NCBI GenBank assembly: GCA_017481065.1
Contig: JAFUPT010000148.1
Location: 1-25,505 of the forward strand
Direction: 5' to 3'
Length of the DNA stretch: 25,505 bases
DNA from: Clostridia bacterium
GTDB taxonomy: Bacteria > Bacillota_A > Clostridia > Christensenellales > Aristaeellaceae
Within the stretch, counting starts at the first letter, position 1. Each line of letters starts with the position of its first letter. Below, in pieces: positions 14,501-24,253 of the stretch. Under the pieces are notes generated by a model. The model was not told the origin of the DNA. It did no database searches and saw only the letters and a program-made list of their open reading frames with translations. The position numbers and the translations under genes are program-made.

Positions 14501-14531
14501 AAAAAACGATCCCGCTCCGGGATCGTTTTTT
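14501..14531. terminator. Bidirectional rho-independent terminator before the XRE gene end
   Basis: AAAAAACGATCCCG (14501-14514), loop ctc, CGGGATCGTTTTTT (14518-14531): 14 perfect pairs with A- and T-runs. It serves the convergent glycosidase and XRE transcripts and closely resembles the terminator at 2292-2325. Confidence 0.92.
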
Positions 14532-14542
14532 ATGCAGGGGAG

Positions 14543-14563
14543 CAGGGGGACGCCGTCCCCCTG
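14543..14563 (-). repeat. Hairpin array D, - strand half (one module)
   Basis: CAGGGGGAC (14543-14551), loop gcc, GTCCCCCTG (14555-14563), 15 bases beyond the XRE stop. The reverse linker GCAGGGGAG (14534-14542) lies between it and the terminator, again in the order stop, hairpin, linker, terminator. Confidence 0.85.
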
Positions 14564-14578
14564 TGTATCTCCCATTCG

Positions 14579-14893
14579 TCACTTTCCATTGTAATCGCCG
14601 TATTCGATGATGCGGTTGGTGATCTCCCGCAGCAGGCCCATCTGGGATTCGGAAATCTGGGGCGCGCTGTCCAGCAGGTCGCTCTCCAGGGAATCCTGCA
14701 GCAGGATATTGGGGGAGACGCGCAGGGCATTTGCCAGCTTCACCACGGTATCGAGGCTTGCCTTGCGGGTGCCGCGCTCAATGTGGCCGAGGAAAGAGAT
14801 GCTGATATCCGCCTTCTCCGCCAGTTTCTCCTGGGTGAGCTGAGCCAAGATGCGCTGCTGCCGTACACGCTTGCCGAAATTCTGATACATCAT
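14579..14893 (-). CDS. XRE-family helix-turn-helix transcriptional regulator
   Basis: 104-residue DNA-binding protein. Residues 6-65 form a Cro/CI-type HTH: FGKRVRQQRI, LTQEKLAEKADIS, FLGHIERGTRKASLDTVVKLANAL, then SPNILLQDSL. The remaining 35 or so residues look like a short dimerisation helix. CCTCCC on the + strand gives GGGAGG seven bases before ATG 14893; a second ATG follows directly. Such stand-alone proteins are usually autorepressors or regulators of sporulation or stress genes; targets cannot be told here. It is divergent from the small membrane protein gene at 15103, and the palindrome AAACTAGTTT (14949-14958) in between is a possible operator. Confidence 0.88.
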   Translation of the reverse strand: MMYQNFGKRVRQQRILAQLTQEKLAEKADISISFLGHIERGTRKASLDTVVKLANALRVSPNILLQDSLESDLLDSAPQISESQMGLLREITNRIIEYGDYNGK

Positions 14894-14948
14894 GATGATT
14901 CCTCCCTAAAGCAGGCGCGATTCATCCGAAATCACCGCTTACTATATA

Positions 14949-14958
14949 AAACTAGTTT
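14949..14958. promoter_or_regulatory. Palindrome in the XRE upstream region
   Basis: AAACTAGTTT is a perfect 10-bp palindrome in the only AT-rich stretch between the divergent XRE and membrane protein genes. A possible autoregulatory site, supported by symmetry and position only. Confidence 0.3.
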
Positions 14959-15041
14959 AGCCAATTTTACGCTTTTGAGGAATTGATCATTAGAAGCATA
15001 TGTTTCTGATAGCATTATTATTCATTTTTTTTGTGGGTTGG

Positions 15042-15070
15042 TTGCCAGTATCAGCGGCAAATGATATACT
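15042..15070 (+). promoter_or_regulatory. Sigma-A promoter of the small membrane protein gene
   Basis: TTGCCA (15042-15047), 17-base spacer, TATACT (15065-15070). A start near 15077 makes GTG 15103 the first usable start codon and rules out the longer frame from 15031. It may also serve the FGGY kinase downstream, for which no separate promoter was seen. Confidence 0.78.
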
Positions 15071-15102
15071 GGAGTATAATTCATCTAAAGTGGGATAGTG
15101 CA

Positions 15103-15456
15103 GTGAAAAGAAAAGGGTATGCTGCCGTGAGGCACAAATGGCTGTGGATATGGCTGATTCAGTTTGCCTCCATGCTGGCATTTTCGATGCTTGTATCGCT
15201 GAGCCTGTGGCTGGGCGGCTTTGTGCACGGCGCGTGCATGTGGGTGCTTGCGCCCGCAGCGGGCCTCATTTCCGCATGCCTTGCCACCCAAAAGGGCCTT
15301 TTGAACTATGCGGCATGGATTGCGCCGCCGCTGATGCTGCTGGCGGGCTACTGGATCATCTGGGGCTATCCTGCCACCCCGGGCCCGGTGCTGCTGGATG
15401 CATTTGTTTCATTGGTCGGAGCGGCAGCCGGGGAAGTGCTTAAACGCAGGCGCTGA
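15103..15456 (+). CDS. Small four-helix membrane protein of unknown function
   Basis: 117-residue hydrophobic protein starting MKRKGYAAVRHKW at GTG 15103, chosen because the promoter start site lies at about 15077; the ribosome site is weak (GTGGGAT). About four membrane segments can be seen: WLIQFASMLAFSMLVSLSLWL, ACMWVLAPAAGLISACLA, AAWIAPPLMLLAGYWIIW, and a shorter LLDAFVSLVGAAAG. The ends are basic (KRK, KRRR), consistent with cytosolic termini. It may belong to one of the small clostridial membrane families of about 120 residues (TIGR04086-like in shape), but I do not recognise it with confidence. Confidence 0.65.
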   Translation: MKRKGYAAVRHKWLWIWLIQFASMLAFSMLVSLSLWLGGFVHGACMWVLAPAAGLISACLATQKGLLNYAAWIAPPLMLLAGYWIIWGYPATPGPVLLDAFVSLVGAAAGEVLKRRR

Positions 15457-15544
15457 TTCATTCGCCGGAGGCATGGCGCCGCCCTTTGCTGAGGAACCAT
15501 CTCAATTCATCATCGCTTACACAAGCGCCAGAAGGAGGGGAACT

Positions 15545-17065
15545 ATGGAAAAAGACCTGATTCTCACCTGTGACGCCGGCACGACCGGCTGCAAATGTAC
15601 GGTATTCAATACCAAGGGAGAGGCGCTTTGCTCCGTGCGCCGGGATTACCCCACCATGTATCCCCGGCCGAACTGGGCGGAGCAGGACCCGGAGCGCATC
15701 CTGGGCGCGGTATATGATGGCATAAGGGAGCTGCTTCTGCAGGTGAGCCCCCAGCGCATCGCCTGCGTGGGCCTGAGCGGATCGATGAACGGCTGCATCC
15801 CGGTGGATGAGGAGGGCAACGCCCTGCATCCCAACATCATCCATTCCGACAGCCGCACCGAGCGCCAGGTGGAGGAGATCGGCAGGGTGATCAACAAGTA
15901 TCATTTTTATACCCTCACCGGCAACCGCCTCGATACCCATTATACCCTGCCGAAGATACTCTGGTTCAAGGAGAAGCTGCCGGATGTGTACAGCCGCGCC
16001 CGCTGGTTCATGAACATCAAGGATTATATCTATGCCCACATGACCGGCCGCATCGGCTACACCGATTATTCCGACGCCAGCCTCACCACGGCGCTGGATA
16101 TCAACAACAAATGCTGGGCGGGCGACCTGCTGAAAGATTTGAACATCGATGCCGATCGCATGCCCAAGATCATCCCCGGCCACGATATCCGGGGCAAGAT
16201 CACCCGCAAGGTTTATTACCGCACCGGCCTGATCACCGGCACCCCGGTGGCCATCGGCGGCGGCAGCGGCTGCTGCACGGCCAGGGGCGCGGGCATCGTG
16301 AGCCCCGGCAGCGCCTACACCTACATCGGCTCCAGCGCATGGGTCTCCCAGATACAGGATCATCCCGTGCTGGACCCGAAGGCCCGCATCTTCAATTACC
16401 TGGATTCCGATGGCAGGGCCTGCCATGTCATCGGCAATGTGCAGACCGGCGCTGCGGCCTTCGACTGGGCCCTCAAAAACCTGATGGGCACCCAGGAGGG
16501 CAGCATGGAAATTTCCCGGGTGGAAAACATGGCCCGGCAGGTGGCTCCCGGCGCGGAAGGCGTGCTTTTCCTTCCCACATTGATGGGCAGCCGCACGCCC
16601 TACTGGGACCCCAACACCCGCGGCGTGCTGATGGGCTTCACCCTCTACCACGACCGCCGGCACATCGCCCGGGCGATCTACGAGGGCATTGCCTTCGCCC
16701 TCAACAGCTGCGCCCAGATCATCTCCGAATATGGCACGCCCATCCAGAGCATGATGTTCTCCGGCGGCGGCGCGCGCAGCGGCCTCTGGCCGGATATCCT
16801 GGCAGCGGTGCTGGGCATGGATATCAAGGTGCACAAGGCCCCCGGTGAATGCACTTCCCTGGGCGCGGCCATGCTGGCGGGCGTGGGCGCGGGCATCTTT
16901 TCCAATTATGAGGAGGCGGCTTCCGTGGTGAAGACCCGCTCCTCCCACACCGTGAACCCCGCGTGGAGCAAGGCATATGCCGAGAGCTACGCGGTCTACC
17001 GGGATATCTATGAGCATGTACACGATCTGAACGACCGGATTGCAAAGTTCGGCGCGGGAGTTTGA
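15545..17065 (+). CDS. FGGY-family carbohydrate kinase (xylulokinase-like), unusual active site
   Basis: 506-residue protein of the FGGY kinase fold, which phosphorylates sugars or polyols with ATP. The N-terminal phosphate loop is CDAGTTGCKC (residues 9-18), followed by NWAEQDPE, SGSMNGCIP, SDSRTERQ and DYSDASLTT. C-terminal ATP-lobe blocks are SRTPYWDPNTRG, FSGGGARSGLW and TSLGAAMLAG. At residue 241 the motif reads GGGSGCC, where relatives have GGGD with the catalytic base Asp; Ser there is unexpected (codon AGC at 16265-16267). The protein may be inactive, act differently, or carry a sequence error. AAGGAGGGG precedes ATG 15545. Its stop is one base before the sigma-like gene, implying co-translation. 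The sugar is unknown. Confidence 0.9.
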   Translation: MEKDLILTCDAGTTGCKCTVFNTKGEALCSVRRDYPTMYPRPNWAEQDPERILGAVYDGIRELLLQVSPQRIACVGLSGSMNGCIPVDEEGNALHPNIIHSDSRTERQVEEIGRVINKYHFYTLTGNRLDTHYTLPKILWFKEKLPDVYSRARWFMNIKDYIYAHMTGRIGYTDYSDASLTTALDINNKCWAGDLLKDLNIDADRMPKIIPGHDIRGKITRKVYYRTGLITGTPVAIGGGSGCCTARGAGIVSPGSAYTYIGSSAWVSQIQDHPVLDPKARIFNYLDSDGRACHVIGNVQTGAAAFDWALKNLMGTQEGSMEISRVENMARQVAPGAEGVLFLPTLMGSRTPYWDPNTRGVLMGFTLYHDRRHIARAIYEGIAFALNSCAQIISEYGTPIQSMMFSGGGARSGLWPDILAAVLGMDIKVHKAPGECTSLGAAMLAGVGAGIFSNYEEAASVVKTRSSHTVNPAWSKAYAESYAVYRDIYEHVHDLNDRIAKFGAGV

Positions 17066-17066
17066 T

Positions 17067-17804
17067 ATGGTGCAGACCGATTATGAAGCCCTGGAGCGCT
17101 ACCTGAACCGCATCCGCCCGGTATATTTCCAGCTCTTTAACCTCGCCCACGCCGTGACCGGCAATTGCGAATCCGCAGAGTACGCGCTGCAGTGCGCCAT
17201 GCTGGAGTGCTGGAGTGCGGATGAAGATGCTGCCGCTGGCCACGGCTTCCGGGAAGCGCTGCGCAGGGCGGCGATCCGCGCGGCACTGAAATGCAGCGGT
17301 GGGGAATACGACTGGGCCGGCCTTCCCGAGCCCGATGGGGAAGGGGAGGAGCTGCGGCGCATGATTGCCCAGGAACCTGCCGAGCTGCAGCGCGTGCTGG
17401 CGCTCTGGGGCGGCTGCCGGCTTTCCCCCGGGAAGATTGCGAAGCTCTGCGATACGGACGCCCGGCGGGTGAAGGCCCTGCTCAGGCGCTTTGAATTGAA
17501 GGTAAAGCGGAAGCTTCCGGCTCCGGGAAGAACCGACCGCCGTATCGGCCGCGCCGTGCGCGCCAGCCTGGCTGCGCCCAGCGGAAATGAGCCGGATATG
17601 GGCAGCGTGTTCCGCAGCTTCCAGGCGGACGCCGCCGGAAAACTGCGCCCCAGCCGCCTGCCTGCGCGGGTGCTGAAAATCGTGGTTTCCGCGGTGCTGG
17701 CGATCCTCTGCATTGCGGCCTTCTGGTTTGCCGCGGTGCTCCTGCAGCCGCCGGTGCTGGAGGAGCCCGTGGAGACCGGGCAGAATATATCTATGCAAAA
17801 ATGA
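17067..17804 (+). CDS. Sigma-70/ECF-like protein with C-terminal membrane helix
   Basis: 245-residue protein. Residues 5-50 (YLNRIRPVYFQLFNLAHAVTGN...) resemble a diverged sigma region 2, and residues 108-155 (ELQRVLALWGG...SPGKIAKLCDTDARRVKALLRRF) resemble the region 4 helix-turn-helix. After a linker, one membrane helix (about 207-231, VLKIVVSAVLAILCIAAFWF) leads to a short acidic tail. It could be a membrane-tethered ECF-like sigma factor or a decayed relative that kept only the fold; both readings are inference. GGGAG (17056-17060) lies six bases before ATG 17067. The stop codon is inside the left arm of the terminator-like hairpin at 17797. Confidence 0.55.
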   Translation: MVQTDYEALERYLNRIRPVYFQLFNLAHAVTGNCESAEYALQCAMLECWSADEDAAAGHGFREALRRAAIRAALKCSGGEYDWAGLPEPDGEGEELRRMIAQEPAELQRVLALWGGCRLSPGKIAKLCDTDARRVKALLRRFELKVKRKLPAPGRTDRRIGRAVRASLAAPSGNEPDMGSVFRSFQADAAGKLRPSRLPARVLKIVVSAVLAILCIAAFWFAAVLLQPPVLEEPVETGQNISMQK

Positions 17805-17827
17805 CCTCCTTCCGGGGCCATTTTTTT
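17797..17827 (+). terminator. Probable terminator overlapping the sigma-like gene end
   Basis: AAAAATG-a-CC (17797-17806) pairs with GG-c-CATTTTT (17816-17825) with one mismatch, followed by two more Ts. The TGA of the upstream gene lies in the left arm. Read-through is likely, since the next gene has no obvious promoter. Confidence 0.6.
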
Positions 17828-17843
17828 GAAAGGAGAATGCAGA

Positions 17844-18428
17844 ATGCGCCGCAGGTACGGAAAACTGAAGTTCCGGGCTTTTCTGCCCGTATGGCTGGGT
17901 ATGATGGTGATGCTGTATCTGCTGGCAGGCTCCGTAGTCCTGCGTCGGCCCCTGTTTTCTGTGTTTCATATACTGATACTTGGCTGGCTTCTGCTCATGA
18001 TACTTCTGCCCTTCTGTGAAAGATTTTCCATCGAAAGGGACAGGATCATCACAAAAAAAGGCAGGCGTGAGGAGAACATCGCCCTGCCGGAGGAGCTTCT
18101 GCTGGTGCTCTCGCGGGCGTCGATTCCTGTGCGAATCCGGGGAAGAGGTTACTTCCTGAAGCAGAGTCTTTCGCTCAGCCTGCTGGAATCCATGGAGCCG
18201 GGCGAATTCCTGGAAAGGCTGCATGGGAAAAGGCGCATCCGCTATACGAATGAAACCCTGGAAGAACAGTTCCGCTACCATTGGATTTACAGCTTCGTTT
18301 TGGATATGGAAGCACTGAGGGAACTGACCGCAGGAAGAAAATGCCGCATGATCGTGCCGGAAAGCCTGCGCGGCAGCCTGGACCTGAAGGGACTGGATGC
18401 GGAAATATTCATCGATAAAGCTTATTGA
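17844..18428 (+). CDS. Unrecognised membrane protein with two N-terminal helices
   Basis: 194-residue protein; start ATG 17844 with AAGGAGA (17830-17836) upstream. Two hydrophobic segments, FLPVWLGMMVMLYLLAGSVV (about 13-32) and FHILILGWLLLMILLPF (about 41-57), are followed by a soluble domain of about 135 residues: ERFSIERDRIITKKG, IALPEELLLVLSRASIPVRIRG, a central Arg/Glu-rich part and a C-terminal LDLKGLDAEIFIDKAY. The arrangement recalls PH-like membrane proteins, but the family is not recognised. It sits 39 bases after the sigma-like gene and could be its partner (inference). The gene ends directly before the yerC promoter. Confidence 0.75.
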   Translation: MRRRYGKLKFRAFLPVWLGMMVMLYLLAGSVVLRRPLFSVFHILILGWLLLMILLPFCERFSIERDRIITKKGRREENIALPEELLLVLSRASIPVRIRGRGYFLKQSLSLSLLESMEPGEFLERLHGKRRIRYTNETLEEQFRYHWIYSFVLDMEALRELTAGRKCRMIVPESLRGSLDLKGLDAEIFIDKAY

Positions 18429-18451
18429 TATCCCCTGTTCGATTCCCTTGC

Positions 18452-18480
18452 TTGACGTTTCCGTCATTTTTCGCTATAAT
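18452..18480 (+). promoter_or_regulatory. Sigma-A promoter of the yerC-pcrA-ligA unit
   Basis: TTGACG (18452-18457), 17-base spacer, TATAAT (18475-18480). Transcription should start near 18487, giving a leader of about 33 bases. Confidence 0.87.
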
Positions 18481-18519
18481 ACTATCAGCACATTAAAGCG
18501 TGAAAGCTGGGTGAAAGAG

Positions 18520-18816
18520 ATGTTTGAATCCAAGTTGAAGAGCGATCGGGTGGACTTGCTGGCGAAGGCCTTCCTTGCACTGGAGAGCGAGGAGGATTGC
18601 TACCGCCTGTTTGAGGATCTGTTCACCATCCGGGAGGTTCAGGATCTCTCCTCCCGCATGGAAATCGCTATGATGCTGCGCGATAAGGAAACCTACAATG
18701 TAATCGTGGAAAAAACGGGGGCCTCCACCGCCACCATCGGCCGCGTGAACCGCGCGCTGAATTACGGTGCGGATGGCTATGCCCGCGTAATGGATAAAAT
18801 CTGCAAAAAGGATTGA
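18520..18816 (+). CDS. yerC: YerC/YecD-family TrpR-related DNA-binding protein
   Basis: 98-residue protein of the TrpR-like fold found upstream of pcrA in many Firmicutes. The sequence LFTIREVQDLSSRMEIAMML followed by the HTH ASTATIGRVNRALNYGADGY is diagnostic for the family; the second helix of the TrpR HTH is easy to see. Ligand and targets are not established. I took ATG 18520; GTG 18511 in the same frame would add three residues, and neither has a strong ribosome site (GAAAGAG). The stop is four bases before pcrA, so the two are translationally linked. Confidence 0.92.
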   Translation: MFESKLKSDRVDLLAKAFLALESEEDCYRLFEDLFTIREVQDLSSRMEIAMMLRDKETYNVIVEKTGASTATIGRVNRALNYGADGYARVMDKICKKD

Positions 18817-18820
18817 ACCA

Positions 18821-21067
18821 ATGAATTATCTGGATAAACTCAACCCCGAGCAGCGCGCCGCCGTCGAGCAGACGGAGGGGCCGCTGCTTGTTTTGGCGGG
18901 TGCGGGCAGCGGAAAGACCCGCGTGCTCACCTGCCGCGTGGCCCATCTGATCGATAAGGGCGTGGCGCCCTGGAAGATCCTGGCCATCACCTTCACCAAC
19001 AAGGCCGCCCGGGAGATGGTGGACCGCGTGGATTCCCTCGTGGGCGAAATGGGCAAGGATGTGTGGGTTTCCACCTTCCATTCCTGCTGCGCGCGCATAT
19101 TGCGCCGGGATATTGAAAAACTGGGTTATAAGCGCGAATTTGCCATCTATGATGAGGATGACCGCATGCAGGTGATCAAGAAGGTGGCAAAATCCCTGGA
19201 ACTGAACGACAAGGAATTCCCCCCGAAGGCCATCAAGGCGGCGATTTCCGATGCCAAGAACCGCATGCTCACGCCACGGGAATGGCTGAAGGATGAGGGG
19301 GATAACTTCCGCAACCGCAAAATCTGCGAGGCATATGAAAAGTACGAGGCGGAACTGCGCGGCAACAACGCCCTGGATTTTGATGATCTGCTGATCAAAA
19401 CCCTGGTGCTCCTCTCCGAGCATCCGCCGGTACTGCAGTATTACCAGGATAAGTTTGATTATGTCCTCGTGGATGAATACCAGGATACCAACATCGCGCA
19501 GTACCAGTTTGTGCGCCTGATGACGGGCAACAAGCGCAACCTCTGCGTGGTGGGCGATGATGACCAGTCCATCTACGGCTGGCGCGGCGCGGATATCCGC
19601 AATATCCTGGAATTTGAAAAGGACTTTCCGGACTGCAGGGTGATCAAGCTGGAGCGCAACTACCGCTCCACCGGCAATATCCTTGACGCCGCCAACCAGG
19701 TGATCGCCCACAATTCCGGCCGCAAGGAAAAGGCGCTCTGGACCGAGAGCGATTCCGGCGATAAGGTGGGCCTCTACCATGCCATGGATGAGCGGGACGA
19801 GGCGGCCTTCACCGCCCTCATGTCCAAGAAGCTCATGGGCCAGGGAACCCGCCCCGGCGAGATTGCCGTGCTCTACCGCACCAATGCCCAGAGCCGTGTC
19901 ATTGAAGAAGCCTTCGTGCGCGCCGGCGTGCCCAGCCGCATCTACGGCGGCCAGAGGTTCTATGACCGCAAGGAAGTAAAGGATCTGATCGCCTACATGC
20001 GCGCGCTGGTGAACCCGGACGACGATGTTTCCGTGCGCCGCATCATCAATGAACCCAAGCGCGGCATCGGCGATACCACCGTGGACAAGCTGGCGGCCTA
20101 CGCCGATGGAAGCGGCCTTTCGCTGATGGCGGCCGTGCTGGACTGCGAAGGCTCCGGCCTCGGCGGCTCGACCATCAACAAGGTGAAGGGCTTTGCCGAG
20201 CTCATGCTCTCCCTCACCGAGGATATGTATACCCTGCCCATGACCGAATTCACTGCTGCCCTCATCGAAAAGACGGGCTATGTGCGCGCCCTCGAGGAGA
20301 GCAGGACGGAGGAAAACCTCTCCCGCATCGAAAACATCCGCGAGCTCGAAGGCGCGGTGAGCGAATACCAGGCTGCCAATCCCGAGGGAAGCCTCTCTGA
20401 TTTCCTCGAAAACGTGGCCCTGATCACCGATGTGGATAACCTGAACCAGACCAGCGGCGCGGTCACGCTGATGACCCTGCACTCCGCCAAGGGCCTTGAA
20501 TTTGATGCGGTGTTCCTCGTGGGCATGGAGGAGGGCGTGTTCCCCCTCACCCGCGCTACCTTTGATGACACCGCCCTCGAGGAGGAGCGCCGCCTGGCCT
20601 ATGTGGGCATCACCCGCGCCAAGAAGCGCCTCTTTTTGAGCCATGCCCATACCCGCATGCTCTACAACGCCCGCAATGCCAACCAGCTCTCCCGCTTCGT
20701 GAGCGAAATTCCCCGGCGGCTGATCCAGGATGGCGCCGTGCGCTCCCAGACCCGCATGCCCATGCCCAGCCCCCGCAGCTCCACGCCGGGCTTCACGGCA
20801 TGGAAGCAACAGCCGCAGAGCGCGCCTAAGCCCGCCTTCGGCATCCAGGGCGTGCAGAAGGGCGTCGCCGGAATATCCCAGCAGCCCTCCCAGAAGGCGC
20901 TCAAGCTCTTCAAGGAGGGCGACCGGGTGATCCACGCGGTGTTCGGCCGCGGCAATGTCACCCGCCTCGAGGGCGAGGGAAGCTCCCAGAAGGTGTGCGT
21001 GAAGTTTGATACCGGCGCGGAGAAGCGCTTCTCGGCAAACATCGCGCCGCTCAGGAAAATTGACTGA
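18821..21067 (+). CDS. pcrA: PcrA/UvrD superfamily 1A DNA helicase
   Basis: 748-residue 3'-5' DNA helicase for repair, removal of RecA and conflicts with transcription. Motifs in order: Q-motif LNPEQRAAV, Walker A AGAGSGKT (residues 26-33), TFTNKAAREM, DEYQDT (218-223), GDDDQSIYGWRG (245-256), LERNYRS (277-283), VTLMTLHSAKGLEFD, and EEERRLAYVGITRAKK. The last 55 residues (KEGDRVIHAVFGRGNV...) form the Tudor-like RNA-polymerase-binding domain typical of PcrA, after a Pro/Ser/Gln-rich linker. Full length for the family. It lies four bases after yerC and 15 before ligA, the classical Firmicute order. Confidence 0.97.
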   Translation: MNYLDKLNPEQRAAVEQTEGPLLVLAGAGSGKTRVLTCRVAHLIDKGVAPWKILAITFTNKAAREMVDRVDSLVGEMGKDVWVSTFHSCCARILRRDIEKLGYKREFAIYDEDDRMQVIKKVAKSLELNDKEFPPKAIKAAISDAKNRMLTPREWLKDEGDNFRNRKICEAYEKYEAELRGNNALDFDDLLIKTLVLLSEHPPVLQYYQDKFDYVLVDEYQDTNIAQYQFVRLMTGNKRNLCVVGDDDQSIYGWRGADIRNILEFEKDFPDCRVIKLERNYRSTGNILDAANQVIAHNSGRKEKALWTESDSGDKVGLYHAMDERDEAAFTALMSKKLMGQGTRPGEIAVLYRTNAQSRVIEEAFVRAGVPSRIYGGQRFYDRKEVKDLIAYMRALVNPDDDVSVRRIINEPKRGIGDTTVDKLAAYADGSGLSLMAAVLDCEGSGLGGSTINKVKGFAELMLSLTEDMYTLPMTEFTAALIEKTGYVRALEESRTEENLSRIENIRELEGAVSEYQAANPEGSLSDFLENVALITDVDNLNQTSGAVTLMTLHSAKGLEFDAVFLVGMEEGVFPLTRATFDDTALEEERRLAYVGITRAKKRLFLSHAHTRMLYNARNANQLSRFVSEIPRRLIQDGAVRSQTRMPMPSPRSSTPGFTAWKQQPQSAPKPAFGIQGVQKGVAGISQQPSQKALKLFKEGDRVIHAVFGRGNVTRLEGEGSSQKVCVKFDTGAEKRFSANIAPLRKID

Positions 21068-23143
<2,076 letters not shown>

Positions 23144-23157
23144 ATTTCTGAAAACCA

Positions 23158-23186
23158 GTGAAAAATGCCGTGGTTTGTGCTATAAT
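23158..23186 (+). promoter_or_regulatory. Promoter of the yicC-gmk-rpoZ region
   Basis: An extended -10 box TGCTATAAT (23178-23186) has GTGAAA (23158-23163) 17 bases upstream as a weak -35 box. A perfect hairpin GATGGGGA-ttg-TCCCCATC (23206-23224) lies in the leader, 12 bases before the ribosome site. Confidence 0.65.
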
Positions 23187-23250
23187 GAGAAATGGATGAC
23201 TATATGATGGGGATTGTCCCCATCGTGCGAAAATACGGAGGATGAACCCA

Positions 23251-24120
23251 ATGCTTAGCATGACCGGCTATGGCCGCGCGATGCGGGAGACGGATGGCCG
23301 CCAGCTCACCATCGAGCTCAAGAGCGTGAACCACCGCTTCCTCGATCTGGCGTTCCGGATGCCGAGAAATTTGATGTTCCTGGAGGACGACGCCCGCAAG
23401 CTGATTTCTTCCAGGCTCGCCCGCGGACATGTGGACGTATTCATGACCTATCGCAACATGCGCTCGGACGCCCGCGTGGTCAATGTGGACCGCGCCCTGT
23501 TTGACGCCTATGCCGGCGCGCTGGAGGGGCTTTCCGATTCCGGCGTGCGGGATGACAGGAGCCTGATGAGCATCGCGCGGCTGCCGGATGTGCTGGTGGT
23601 CACCGAAGCGGAGGAGGACCAGGAGGCTCTGCGCAGCCTGCTGAAAGAAACCCTTTCCGCAGCGCTGGATGGCCTTGTCGCCATGCGCGAGCGCGAGGGC
23701 GGCGAGATGAAGAAGGACCTCGCCTTCCGGGCTTGCCGCATCGAGGAGATGACCGGCAGGATCGAGGAGCGCTATCCCCAGACGGTTGCGGAATATACCG
23801 CGCGTCTCAGGGCCGGCATCGAGGAATTGATCGGCCAGAACGTGGATGAAGCCCGGCTGCTTACCGAGGTGGCCGTCATGGCGGACCGCTCGGCCATCGC
23901 CGAGGAAACCGTGCGCCTGCGCGCCCATATCGCCCAGCTTCGGGAATGCCTGGAGCAGGCGGAACCCGTGGGCCGCCGCATCGATTTCCTTGTGCAGGAG
24001 CTCAACCGGGAGGTAAACACCATTTCCTCCAAATCCCAGGATGTGCCCATCACCCAGCTGGCGGTGAGCATGAAGGCGGAGATCGAAAAGCTGCGCGAAC
24101 AGCTGCAGAATATCGAATAA
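23251..24120 (+). CDS. yicC: YicC/YloC-family endoribonuclease
   Basis: 289-residue protein; start ATG 23251, giving the family N-terminus MLSMTGYGRA, with GGAGG (23237-23241) nine bases upstream. The in-frame ATG at 23242 abuts that ribosome site and is rejected. Conserved blocks are ELKSVNHRFLDLAFRMP, LARGHVDVFMTYRN, and the C-terminal LVQELNREVNTISSKSQD followed by VSMKAEIEKLREQLQNIE. E. coli YicC is an RNase that affects small-RNA decay. The usual clostridial order is yicC-remA-gmk-rpoZ; here no remA-like frame is seen in the 133-bp gap before gmk. Confidence 0.93.
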   Translation: MLSMTGYGRAMRETDGRQLTIELKSVNHRFLDLAFRMPRNLMFLEDDARKLISSRLARGHVDVFMTYRNMRSDARVVNVDRALFDAYAGALEGLSDSGVRDDRSLMSIARLPDVLVVTEAEEDQEALRSLLKETLSAALDGLVAMREREGGEMKKDLAFRACRIEEMTGRIEERYPQTVAEYTARLRAGIEELIGQNVDEARLLTEVAVMADRSAIAEETVRLRAHIAQLRECLEQAEPVGRRIDFLVQELNREVNTISSKSQDVPITQLAVSMKAEIEKLREQLQNIE

Positions 24121-24192
24121 TCCAAAGGAACACTGCAAACCTATTTCAATCGTTGCGCACTTTATGGTGCGGCAAAAATCTGAGGGGAAGCA

Positions 24193-24218
24193 GTGAAGGG
24201 GGATGAATCCTCCTTCAC
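24193..24218 (+). other. Stem-loop in the yicC-gmk gap
   Basis: GTGAAGG (24193-24199) and CCTTCAC (24212-24218) enclose a second pair GGAT/ATCC. There is no T-run. A bulged hairpin with GCAC/GTGC lies just before it (about 24153-24174). They could tune read-through from yicC to gmk. Nothing else is seen in this gap. Confidence 0.4.
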
Positions 24219-24253
24219 CAATACATAAGATATTGAGAGGCAGGGATTTTCAT

